64,000 nt of DNA from Hypomyces perniciosus (Eukaryota > Ascomycota > Sordariomycetes > Hypocreales > Hypocreaceae): NCBI GenBank assembly GCA_008477525.1, contig SPDT01000006.1:2941501-3005500 (forward strand), given 5' to 3'. The notes under the pieces are model-generated. The model did not search any database. It was not told the DNA's origin and saw only the letters and a list, made by a program, of their open reading frames with translations. Below are positions 10,225-19,100 of the stretch, in pieces. Made by a program: the position numbers and the translations under genes. How positions within the stretch are numbered: the stretch's first letter is position 1; each line of letters opens with the position of its first letter.

Positions 10225-11544
10225 TCAGCCCAACCTACCCGGGGCTCGGTCGCATTCTTCCAAGAATCGATAGATGCCCTCTAAACCCTCAAATTCGTCA
10301 GGGTGGTGTTCTCCGCTGCTTTTCGGCGGCGACATGCTCTCATATCCTTCCGTCTCAGAAAACCACGGGTTGTCGGAGGCTTCGTAAGCGAAGGCATCAT
10401 GAACAAATGAATCATCACCGAGCGAAGAAATGTCATCGAGTTCATGCCCCTCCAGTGATCGCGCAGTGCCTCCTGGGGACGTCAAGGCCTTTTCAACATC
10501 CGGTGCGAAAGGGAATCTGAGGGCCATCCGAGCGGCCGTGGCATTTTCAAAGTCCACGTCCTGGCTCACCACGCCTCTTTGGATGCCAATATCATCACAT
10601 AGCCGTTCAACTGTTGTTGCATCCACGCCTGGGAATCGAACTCGAAGGAGGTCGTGCTTCTCTAAAGAGACTGGCAAATCGCCTAGACTTGCAAGTCGCT
10701 GCAGATCCGCATATATTGCTGTCAAATCCTTCAAAGCCCGTCCAAAGTCAACGGAGAGGATGTCGAGGAAGCCCTCGGTGTGGAGGCTTGGGGTGGCGGC
10801 CTCAGCATGGAAAGCAGAGGTGCTAGAGGCGTGGGCGATCGCCGCTGCAAGGGGGCTCATCGCCGTGATGGTGGGGCTCAACTGGAAGTCGACACAGGCG
10901 CCGGGGGCTGGTCGTGGAATTAAAGCCAGTTTGCGCATCGCATCGTCCTCAAGCTGAGACACGGCACGGTATTGGGGTTGACCACGGAGTCCAACACCGT
11001 CGTATCGAATTCTCTGCCCAGAGAGAAAGAATGCTCGCATCGCCTGTGACACATTCTGGACAACTTGTGCTGGGGCTGTTGGTGTATGCGAGAAGAAGCG
11101 TGCGTTCCCTCCCAGGCTATAACCACCTGCCGTCCGAGGGAAAGCACCTCCTGTCAAATTCGGTCGTAAGGTGTTCGCGAACGGGGCTCGGCCAGAGAAC
11201 TGCGCAACTCGTCTAGAGGTATTTGAAGCCGGGAGCGCGAATCGATCGAATCGAACAGCATTGCCTCCTGCACTCTCGGAACTGATGAATCTCCGGAGCA
11301 CGGTGTTGGCGTTCTTGATGGATGCACTGGAGAACCATCTCGCCCCTCGCTTTTGCTTCTTGAGAAGGGCTGCGGGATGAACAGGCTGCCGTCCGCTCCT
11401 GATGGGTATCGGTTGGAGAACTTGGTTCTGCAAGGGCCTTGCCGCACTGGCAAGTTTCGTACGGACCACGTCTGTGGCCTTTTCCACGGCGACGCGGAGG
11501 AGACGAAGGGTCGCTGGACCCCATATCCCCCCTGAGGACGCCAT
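10225..11544 (-). CDS. Conserved-looking protein of unknown function, possibly mitochondrial
   Basis: Single exon, 439 residues, ATG at 11542-11544. No domain was recognised. The first ~180 residues are rich in Arg, Ala and Ser with few acidic residues, contain RGARWFSS and RFFSHTPT, and could act as a long mitochondrial presequence (RFFS-like cleavage contexts). The middle (about 210-330) looks folded, with FQLSPTITAMSPLAAAIAHAS and LHTEGFLDILSVDFGRALKDL helices. The last ~100 residues are acidic and disordered. It lies head-to-head with the snoRNA host transcript (starts about 270 bp apart), so the two may share a promoter. Mitochondrial targeting is inferred from composition only. Confidence 0.7.
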   Translation of the reverse strand: MASSGGIWGPATLRLLRVAVEKATDVVRTKLASAARPLQNQVLQPIPIRSGRQPVHPAALLKKQKRGARWFSSASIKNANTVLRRFISSESAGGNAVRFDRFALPASNTSRRVAQFSGRAPFANTLRPNLTGGAFPRTAGGYSLGGNARFFSHTPTAPAQVVQNVSQAMRAFFLSGQRIRYDGVGLRGQPQYRAVSQLEDDAMRKLALIPRPAPGACVDFQLSPTITAMSPLAAAIAHASSTSAFHAEAATPSLHTEGFLDILSVDFGRALKDLTAIYADLQRLASLGDLPVSLEKHDLLRVRFPGVDATTVERLCDDIGIQRGVVSQDVDFENATAARMALRFPFAPDVEKALTSPGGTARSLEGHELDDISSLGDDSFVHDAFAYEASDNPWFSETEGYESMSPPKSSGEHHPDEFEGLEGIYRFLEECDRAPGRLG

Positions 11545-11790
11545 ATTGGTGGTAGTTTCTCAACACCTCTACTGAGGATAGTTGAAAGGTGGAAGTTGGG
11601 CCAGGGGCCGGTAATGGGAGTGACGTGGGCCTCTTATGTTGGAGGCAGCCAAGTACCGGAGTGGACCGGATGCACCGCCACAGCATGACAGTCGAGTCGG
11701 TGACAGACCGCCACAGTGGCTGAACGCCACAAAGTGTGGGACCGATACTAGAGCCATAATGGACTAGCGCATTTCCCCAATTGCTACATC
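11545..11790. promoter_or_regulatory. Bidirectional promoter region (unknown protein / snoRNA host)
   Basis: About 250 bp separate the divergent starts of the minus-strand protein gene and the plus-strand non-coding transcript. No TATA box is evident. A CT-rich tract (11813-11834, repeated TTTC) lies where the host transcript probably starts, resembling the pyrimidine-rich starts of snoRNA host genes. The promoter role is inferred from position. Confidence 0.4.
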
Positions 11791-11941
11791 AACCGCCAAA
11801 AAAATTTCAGTTCTTTCTTTCTTTCATTCTTCTCAACATCACCACCAAGCGCTCTGGTCTAGAGCTGCAAGCGCACGCTCGATCCCAGGCCTTGGTGGCT
11901 GCTATCTGCTAGGTAAGCTTCCTCTCCCTCTTCCCAATTTC

Positions 11942-12025
11942 ACTTTCATGATGTTTTGCAATTGTGAACAATCCAAATCATACCCAATTATGGTGACTAC
12001 CATTTTTATTTTTGCCTGATCAAGT
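11942..12025 (+). ncRNA. C/D box snoRNA candidate 1 (25S A-loop guide?)
   Basis: Box C ATGATGT at 11948-11954 and box D CTGA at 12016-12019, closed by ACTT/AAGT (11942-11945 with 12022-12025). Bases 11964-11976 (GTGAACAATCCAA) are complementary to what I remember as the 25S rRNA A-loop segment TTGGATTGTTCAC, the site of the yeast snR52-guided Um2921. The D' box is not clear. It lies in the first intron (11913-12082), 52 nt before the branch-point A. Confidence 0.55.
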
Positions 12026-12197
12026 TGTGGATTCTACCGTCGTCGGTTCGTCCGTTGGAGAGCTTTGCTAACAAGCTTCAAGGTCAGCCCTGTGAACAGG
12101 TTGAGTACCTACGCAACCATCAATCAACAACGTCTGTCTATATGAACAAAAGGTTAGTGCTTTTGATTTTCTTCCTTCCATTGTGCCATTGGCACTC

Positions 12198-12293
12198 CTC
12201 CAAGTGATGATCAAACGACACCATAGGGATTCCTCATGCTTAATATATGATGTGGAGACCGTGTATTTAAGTTTCAGCCTTGTCTGATTGGAG
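12198..12293 (+). ncRNA. C/D box snoRNA 2, snR41-like (18S guide)
   Basis: Perfect terminal stem CTCCAA/TTGGAG (12198-12203 with 12288-12293), box C GTGATGA at 12204-12210, C' ATGATGT at 12247-12253, box D CTGA at 12284-12287. The 17 bases 12266-12282 (TTTAAGTTTCAGCCTTG) upstream of box D are the complement of the conserved 18S segment CAAGGCTGAAACTTAAA. The fifth-base rule selects the G of CAAG, the site guided by yeast snR41 (18S Gm1126, from memory). It is intronic (12153-12353). Confidence 0.85.
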
Positions 12294-12385
12294 CTCAATT
12301 CATCTTCTGTTGGCTGTGTTTGAAGTTCGTCTCGCTAACTCGAACCTCAATAGGTAATTAAGCCACCCCCTTCAGCCGAGTCAAT

Positions 12386-12524
12386 CCACGCTATGATGAA
12401 AAATTGAACGAACGGGCGGACATATCGAGCCTTGCTACCCTTCATCCTTGACAACGAGGAAGTACAAACCTTGTGGTGGAGGGCTAGTGAGATCTCTTGA
12501 TGACATTTCGTCACCTGATCGTGG
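12386..12524 (+). ncRNA. Long C/D box snoRNA candidate 3, target unknown
   Basis: Terminal stem CCACG/CGTGG (12386-12390 with 12520-12524), box C ATGATGA at 12393-12399, an internal C'-like TTGATGA near 12498, box D CTGA at 12515-12518. At about 139 nt it is longer than ordinary methylation guides, and I found no convincing rRNA complement next to D. It may be an orphan or a pre-rRNA chaperone type. Box D lies 55 nt before the branch-point A of the segment ending at 12588. Confidence 0.55.
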
Positions 12525-12626
12525 TTCTGGGGAATCAGTTCTTTGTTAATGTCAGGAGTGTATATGCGACTAACATTTACGCCGCTAGGTACTTATAAAA
12601 GGATTTTATTTTCTTTATCAAGTCTT

Positions 12627-12720
12627 ACCGTGATGAAATGTTTATTGTATTCACACTGTCTGACCCCGATTCCTTTGGGATCTGTGGGATATGAACACAA
12701 CTACACCTTCTGATGTTGGT
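12627..12720 (+). ncRNA. C/D box snoRNA 4 (25S guide)
   Basis: Box C GTGATGA at 12630-12636, D' CTGA at 12660-12663, box D CTGA at 12710-12713, with a short ACC/GGT closing stem. Bases 12645-12658 (TTGTATTCACACTG) just before D' complement the 25S segment CAGTGTGAATACAA (remembered from domain V). The fifth-base rule points to the U of CAGU. It lies between the acceptor at 12588 and the one at 12775; if the GTACTT at 12589 is not used as a donor it would sit in an exon. Confidence 0.75.
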
Positions 12721-12923
12721 GAGTGACCCGTGTTTGATGTTTCAATCATTGAGCAGTCCACTAACAAGCTTGCAGACTTGTCATGTTATTGTTTACTACA
12801 TGTACAACACTTTGTCCATGAAGGTTGAGACTAACAAATCATGGCTAGGTGAGACTGAGGTTCATCAAGAGTCTTTATTGCGCCGCGCATGGTAAGCTAG
12901 CTTCTTTTCTTTTCTTCCAGCAT

Positions 12924-13009
12924 ACCATCAAGATGACTTTTAAATTTTATCTACATTGGCTGAGTTCAGCGTGATGAAAAATTCTTTCACCTTGGAGAAC
13001 TGATTTGGT
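12924..13009 (+). ncRNA. C/D box snoRNA 5 (double 25S guide)
   Basis: Closing stem ACCA/TGGT (12924-12927 with 13006-13009), box C AAGATGA at 12930-12936 (one mismatch), D' CTGA at 12960-12963, C' GTGATGA at 12971-12977, box D CTGA at 13000-13003. Both guides fit one remembered 25S stretch: 12947-12958 complements CAATGTAGATAA and 12986-12998 complements TCTCCAAGGTGAA, which lie about 30 nt apart in the rRNA. It is in the intron 12892-13073, 55 nt before the branch-point A. Confidence 0.82.
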
Positions 13010-13263
13010 TTTTTGTTACCTAAACTTTTGGAAATATTGGCGAGTAAGACGAAGCTAACCCGTCTTGCAATAGAAACATCATGCATGAAAGTAAGCTTGA
13101 TTACACATGTAGTCAACATGTTTATGTCTAAATATAAAAAAAATCTACCGCTGATTTGTTATCACCCTCTTCCCATCTATCCAAAGTGCTTGTGTTATGT
13201 CATGAAGGCTATGTTTCTCTACCACAGTGTAACCATCCAGTCCCTACTTCTAGAAATGCTGCT

Positions 13264-14670
13264 CTATTTGGGGAGCTGTAGTCGGGCATTCATGCCGACG
13301 ATGCACCTGATGAGATCCCAATCGTCATGGGCACCAACCCAGTCCGTCACCACAATGCCCGTGCTGGCAGCGCCGACTTGGAGCTGATTAGGCCCCTTGC
13401 CCTCCTCGCCGTGCCGCATGCAGAGATATTCAATTACAGCTGGGTTCACCTTGGCAGCAATCCTTTCAGGCCAGCACGTCGCATTGAAGAAGTTGCTCGC
13501 GCTGAGAAAATTGACGAAGAAAGGCGGCAGCGCGGCATCCTCCCGGAAGTCGGGCATACCCGCAATGTGGAAAACCTGCTCGGCCGCACGCTCCAGCTGG
13601 CCGTGGCTATAGCTAATCTTCTTCTCGATGTTTTGGCTCTCCGTGATCTCGTAAAAGTCCTGGACGCGGATGTGGCCTCCACCAACGGTGCCGTCTTCGC
13701 AGTTGTCCGGCCAGTGCTGCGCGTCAATGGCCCAACCGCGGCCATCCCAGCAGCTTTGGCTCATCTCGTCGTCAAGGGCGAAGCGGCGGATGATCACGAT
13801 GCGGCCACGAGCGCGGCCTAGGACGGGGAGCTTAGGCTCGGTCCACCAGCGGTGGCGGGTCTTGTCAACGTAGCTGTATTTCAGATAGCGGCTCAGGTTC
13901 TGGTCGCTGCCCTTGCCTGTGCCCTCGCGCTTGATGCTCATGAGGATGGTCTCGCTGGGGTTCTCGTCGAGGAAGCGGTAGAGATCCTCGATCATGTCGC
14001 CGAAGTACTTGGTGCCCGTGAGGGAGATGGGAAAGGCGCTGTGCACAAGCGCGAGGCTGTCGTCGTCCGGGTTGACGGAGACGCGGATGTCGAGGAAGCG
14101 CACGCCGTTCTGGAGCTGCTCGGGGATGCCGACGCATTGGCAGCGCACTGAGGGGAGGGCCTTGTGGCAGGTGGGCGAGTTGTGTGTTCCAGGGATGGAG
14201 AGCAGAGGGAGAGGCCAGTCGTCGTGGAGTTCCTTCATCCAGGCGTTGAGTTTGGTGGAGGAGAAGACGGCGAGAAAGGCTCCCGGGACATAGACAGCCG
14301 TGAGCTCGTGAGGACCGTCGTCGAGCCTCTTCATGACGGCGGATTTCCTAGACGGACTGGGCACGTCTGTCTCATAGCGGTGGTCGTCGATCTTGAAGAC
14401 CAGACGGAGTACCTCATCGCCCTCGTTGCGGACGTCTGTCTCGACGGTCTTGAAGGGCTCGATGTTGATAGAGACGTCCTGTCTATCCTGACCATCACCT
14501 TTCGGGACGACATGACGGGAGGAGAAGTCGGTAGCATTGAAGAAGCCGGAAATATGGCCGGTGACGTTTGTGAGGACATTCCCAGTGCGGACTTTTTCGC
14601 TCTGGAAGCGCTCCACGGAGGTGAGCTCCAGATGGTGGATTGTGAGATTGCGGATAGTGAGGTTTGCCAT
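13264..14670 (-). CDS. PI-PLC X-domain phosphodiesterase
   Basis: Single exon, 468 residues, ATG at 14668-14670. Residues about 150-300 form a phosphatidylinositol-specific phospholipase C X-type barrel, the bacterial-like single-domain form found in fungi. SIPGTHNSPTCHK carries the first catalytic His, FLDIRV the Asp/Arg pair, and LVHSAFP the second His position. Expected reaction is cleavage of phosphatidylinositol to diacylglycerol and cyclic inositol phosphate, or a related phosphodiester. The first ~130 residues are a beta-rich region with N-glycosylation-like sequons, but no signal peptide is seen. No PH, EF-hand or C2 domain is present, so it is not a eukaryotic signalling PLC. Substrate is inferred. 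It converges with the snoRNA host transcript. Confidence 0.82.
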   Translation of the reverse strand: MANLTIRNLTIHHLELTSVERFQSEKVRTGNVLTNVTGHISGFFNATDFSSRHVVPKGDGQDRQDVSINIEPFKTVETDVRNEGDEVLRLVFKIDDHRYETDVPSPSRKSAVMKRLDDGPHELTAVYVPGAFLAVFSSTKLNAWMKELHDDWPLPLLSIPGTHNSPTCHKALPSVRCQCVGIPEQLQNGVRFLDIRVSVNPDDDSLALVHSAFPISLTGTKYFGDMIEDLYRFLDENPSETILMSIKREGTGKGSDQNLSRYLKYSYVDKTRHRWWTEPKLPVLGRARGRIVIIRRFALDDEMSQSCWDGRGWAIDAQHWPDNCEDGTVGGGHIRVQDFYEITESQNIEKKISYSHGQLERAAEQVFHIAGMPDFREDAALPPFFVNFLSASNFFNATCWPERIAAKVNPAVIEYLCMRHGEEGKGPNQLQVGAASTGIVVTDWVGAHDDWDLIRCIVGMNARLQLPK

Positions 14671-15511
14671 TGCGATGGTGATGCGGCTTGAATACTACCT
14701 GTAGGACAGACAGACAGCCTTGAGAGGCCCGCAAGATTTCAATCCAATCCGATTGAACTCAATTCAATTCAATTCGATTCGATTCAATTGGGCTCTGTTC
14801 AATTGATGCGCCAATATTCACAATATTTTATGTATGAGACAGGGTAAAAAATGGGCGTGGCTGAGTCCTTGGGAGGGGAGAACATGATATGATGATTGAT
14901 GGTGGGGGCTTTTCAGACCGAGACAGGTGAGCGATTGAAGCTTGGCAGTGGATGAAGCGATCTGTTAGCCACGATCGCCCCCAACACATGATAAAATGCA
15001 GCAGCAGTACTCCGTAGTAGTAGTATATAGCAAGGATGACTAGCGGCCGTGCCTTATATCAGTCTAATTGATAGCAGATGTTACAAGTAATAACTGCTCC
15101 TGGTCTTCCGGGTGGTGGTATGATTCTAACGATCGCCACACGGAGCTTAGAGAGACGGTCCAGATCCGGTGATATGGCATTGGAGCCAGCACCAAAACCC
15201 CAGCCGTCCCCCTTAGCGTCTTGCTGGACATGTTTCACTCTTTAGCATCACATAAAGTCAAGGATGGTGAAATTCAAGTCTATTTTGTTTCATTAAAGTC
15301 GTGATACTAGCCCAGAACCTGATCCCATTTTCCCCCAGGCACTTATATGCCGCCCGTCCATCCAAACTTCATTGCTGGTAAAAGCTTCCATGAGCAATTG
15401 CTGAAATGCAGCCAGCCAACTGGGTATATAAACACACATTAAAGCGAATGAGGACGTGTGAAGGATTTGCGTTGAAGATGAGCGAGAGAACCATGACGCC
15501 TGGTCACCATT
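14671..15511. other. Intergenic spacer
   Basis: Upstream region of the PI-PLC gene. It includes an ATTCA/ATTCG pentamer run (14755-14789) and one TACTCCGTA motif (15008-15016). No gene seen. Confidence 0.6.
14755..14789. repeat. ATTCA/ATTCG pentamer microsatellite
   Basis: About seven imperfect pentamers upstream of the PI-PLC gene. Confidence 0.7.
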
Positions 15512-16150
15512 CTACTGTTCTACACTTCTTGTACGCCGGCGCTTGGAAGGCATGCCAGCCCTGTCGCACTCCTCTTCTTCCTCCACGTCTTCTCTTTTTC
15601 GTAGCCGGCTGCGCTCACTGAGGACCTTGTTGATGATAGCCTCGTTGCCAACGACGTTGCCGGCTCCATCGACCGAGATGCCGGCGTCGACTTCAATCTT
15701 GACGGGGCGAGGACGGCCTTCTTCGTCGATCATGGGGATTCCGCATTGGCCGGAGCTGTTCTCTTGGATAGCCTGGACCACGGCCCGAGCAATGGCGTTG
15801 GCATGGTTGGCCGGGGTATCCGAAAGACAGACCAGATTGTTGTTCTTGGAGACAACGACTGCCGTATTAATGCGTAAGCTGATAGGGGAGATGCCTTCTG
15901 AGGACTCGGAGTCATCGTCGTCTGTAGTGTCGTCTAGTATTGTGGTCATGGGTGGGCGGCCCATGATGAGTGGTGAGTCTCCGACTTGGTTGTGTGTTGA
16001 TGCCAGTTGTTGAAGATGAGATAGGATCTGTGGGCCTTGTGTGCGGGGTGTGTATGCTGGTGGAGGAGATGTTGAGGAAGCTTGTCGAGAGCTGTCCTTG
16101 GGGATGTTGTTGTTCTGTAGGTCTCGTGCCATGGTTGCTGAGGCATCCAT
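15512..16150 (-). CDS. Unrecognised 212-residue protein, probably nuclear
   Basis: Single exon, ATG at 16148-16150. The N-terminal ~100 residues are disordered (Pro/Ser/Asn-rich, then an acidic DDTTDDDDSESSE run). A central folded segment of about 90 residues (ISLRINTAVVVSKNNNLVCLSD, then ANAIARAVVQAIQEN and RPVKIEVDAGISVDGAGNVVG) looks conserved in style. The C terminus is a charged helix (SERSRLRKREDVEEEEE) followed by a basic SKRRRTR cluster that could be a nuclear localisation signal. No known domain; a chromatin or transcription role would be a guess. Confidence 0.7.
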   Translation of the reverse strand: MDASATMARDLQNNNIPKDSSRQASSTSPPPAYTPRTQGPQILSHLQQLASTHNQVGDSPLIMGRPPMTTILDDTTDDDDSESSEGISPISLRINTAVVVSKNNNLVCLSDTPANHANAIARAVVQAIQENSSGQCGIPMIDEEGRPRPVKIEVDAGISVDGAGNVVGNEAIINKVLSERSRLRKREDVEEEEECDRAGMPSKRRRTRSVEQ

Positions 16151-19100
16151 ATTCGAAAGATGTATGAGAAAATGGGGAGAAGTATTATTTTGACCTTTGA
16201 AGCAGCAGGTTGGAGTCTCTTAAAGAAGATAGTGATGATCGAAAGAGAAAAGTTGGCAAGATAGGAGGAGGGTTAAGCAGGTATGATAAATGATGGCCGA
16301 GTGAATGAGACGAGAGCAATGTCTTCACTAGCACTGTGAGCGGTCTCTAATATATGAACAGGGGTATGAATAAGACAGTGAATGTGAATGGGACGATTCA
16401 GACTGGGTGAATGAGTTTCACGCCACAGTATCCGGTCTCTTTAAGCGGCTTCCTAGTGGTGGTGAAGGTGTGTCTACTGGCGCCCGCTACGGCGTCATCA
16501 AGGAGAGTGTCATGGATACAATAAAGTGCCAGGATAAAAATTTTCTGGCCAAGACACGGGGAGAGACTCCGGCACTGTTTCTCCTCCAAGCATCTCCACG
16601 ATTGTTGATGGACCGATTTGCCGATGTAATTGTCACTCCCTGACGCTCTTGTCTATCCGCCCCACGCCTTGGGGCTCTTTACGGGAAAATACGTACGGGA
16701 CCCAGAACTTGTGCTCAGCCTTGCCACTCTCTGTCTCGAGCCGCAGCAGATGCCGGGCTGCGAAGCCGTGTGGTACGGAGTACACGGGGGTCATACTACA
16801 CGCCCCTGCCTTTCATTCATTGACACTTTTTTTTTCTATATGATCCTAGTGGGGTGGGACGTTCCTTGAATGGCGATGGCACCACTATGGTTGGACTGCC
16901 GTATGTATTGTGACCGACGGAATGGGAGGGAGGGAACGGAGTAGTTATCCCGGACACGTGGTGGCCCGGAGATGGGGTGCAGCTAACCGGCGTGAGTTTT
17001 TCCCAAGGCGGTGATGCTGACAATAAATTACTATAACTAACAAGGTTCATCTGTTCCAAGGGAGTACTCAGCCAACCGGACACCATACGGGATGGCGTGG
17101 ATGTTGTGCTGCTGCCTCCCACCCTCTCTCTCTCCCCCCTCTCCTCCTCCACCTCTCTAAGCGAATGCAACGTCCAGCGTATTGTCTACGTATTCACCCT
17201 GGCTTGGACGGCTGAGAATTGGAGCCGCGGAGGACCTGTCTGCTCTCTCATTGGCTTCACTGTTGGATCGCCCGTCATTGGCGCCGTTTGGCTTCCTATT
17301 GTCCCTTACTATTGTTGCTCCCATTGACACTCGAATGAAGTTTAGCGCCCGTGTCCCGGACCCGAGAAGTGGGGCGGTCGCCGACTTCTGACCCGCCCAT
17401 CCCTGCTTCTCGCCATCGGCCTTCTCGGAGACGCGAGCGCCTCTAACTATCTCCAGTTACGGTCGACCCTTCAGCTTGATAACTTTTCTGCGCCCCCGGA
17501 TCACTGGAATCCATTCACCACAATAGCCCCCCTCCCTGAGACACTTTGCATGAGAGAACTAACCCAAATTCCTCGCCTAGCTCGTGCGTCATGGTTCGAT
17601 ACCCCTCCCTCCTTCAATATCGCCGTGAACTACTACTCTTACAGAGTTGGCTATCAGCGCGGGCTATGCTTCCTAGCCTTCGCCTCGGCTCCCAAACCTC
17701 TGGATTTGCCGAGCGAAACTAGGCACGGGCAAGATCACTAGAGGCCGTCTTTACCAACCTGGTGGAATTCATCTCCTTCTCTCTCGCGCTGGCAGCATTT
17801 TCGTAGGTTTGTGTGACATGACACTGCTGGGTCTGTCTGTTTCACTCGACAGAACGATAGAAATGACCGAAAACAAACATCGGAGAAACCCAAACTGAGC
17901 AAGTGAATAAACTTCCCAGATGACGAGGGAGAGAGTAAGAAAACGGTACTTCCCTTGATAAGCGAGCCAGCTCCCCTCATTCCAGGGTAACAATAGCAAC
18001 GTTAAACATGAGCCAATACCCGTCACGGTGCTTTGCTCTCCACAGCCACTGGCTAAACTTACGATGGTCAGGCCACATTTTGACTTTCCACAACGTTTCT
18101 CGGGTGGTACGAAAACGGTTTTTGACGTCGATTAGGCTTTTTCATCTGCGGTACACGAATCGCCTCGGACCTAACACCGTTGTGAAGGTCCATCTACAAT
18201 GTCACCCTGCAAAGTAACTCGCAAGGTTCATACGGACCGACGGGGGTATTACGGTGTACATATTATGTAGCATGAAGTGGCGTTTTCAAGGGCGTGACTG
18301 GCAGTGACTGACAGTGACTGACTAGACGCATGTTGGTTGCGGGACCCGTCGGCCGTCCAGTCCTCTCAACCCGAAACTGTGGTTGACGCTTCTGTATTGT
18401 GCCGTTTTGTTTTTCCCGTTTTCCGCCTTGCATAGGCACTAGGATAGAGTTTGAGATCTGCTAGCGAGGCTGGAATACGAGCCAACACACAAAACTGTCT
18501 TTGATGTAACGGTGGGCTGACAAACGGTCAGGTAAAGCCAATACGGTAATGTCTCCATCTAACATTGGCAGGATGTGTCTTGAGGCTATCTCTGACAGTT
18601 AACCGAGTCACCAACTTCAACACCAGACTCACCAATCACGACTATACACATGCCATACATACCTGAACACTGCTCCGCCATGCTCCATATCTCCAAACAA
18701 CACATACCTCCTTTTCTCGACACGGTGGGAGTGTCCCAGACTCATCAATGATGGTGAATTACTGAGTCTATATTGTCGTTTTCTCTCTGTGGCCCGCTTC
18801 ATTCCAACATCCTTCCGTTCCGATTCGTTACCGCTTCCTTACAGCAGTTAGTGTCTCCAGACGGCACTGGGCTTTTCAGTTCCGGAGCCGGGGCCAACAT
18901 ACGAACAAGTTACTCCCATTGACTGAACCACACACCCTCCCTTGGGTTGCCAAATCCGGCCCTCAACCACGCATTCTCGCTGCAAGAGCATCAGTGCACC
19001 ACATTGACAGTGTGATAAGATCTATGGCTGCTACGCACGTCTCCTATCTATCTAGATTCGAAAATTGGAGCCGGAATTGGGGGGGGGGGGCCCATGATTT

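Larger units (their letters stand above)
11791..13100 (+). ncRNA. Non-coding spliced snoRNA host transcript
   Basis: This stretch has no ORF of note but shows ordered splice signals. There are strong donors at 11913 (GTAAGC), 12153 (GTTAGT) and 12892 (GTAAGC). Six CTAAC branch points are each followed by an AG (12081-12082, 12352-12353, 12587-12588, 12774-12775, 12847-12848, 13072-13073). Five C/D box snoRNA-like units lie within the introns, with box D always 51-55 nt before a branch-point A (12019/12071, 12287/12338, 12518/12573, 12713/12764, 13003/13058). Such fixed spacing is what splicing-dependent intronic snoRNAs show. Two acceptors (12353 and 12588) are directly followed by GTAATT and GTACTT, allowing zero-length exons. 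Ends are approximate. Function: source of rRNA 2'-O-methylation guides acting in the nucleolus; the exons themselves seem dispensable. Confidence 0.75.

Noticed and set aside
10615..10640. T-arm-like GAGTTCGATTCCCAG suggesting a tRNA
   Set aside because: It lies inside the 439-residue coding sequence, and no other cloverleaf arms are present.
12482..12520. A separate 25-nt C/D unit (TTGATGA ... CTGA)
   Set aside because: Too short alone; better read as the C' and D end of the 139-nt unit with its own closing stem.
13852..14691. Plus-strand frames (99-175 codons) over the PI-PLC gene
   Set aside because: Antisense shadows of a GC-rich exon with strong family motifs on the minus strand.
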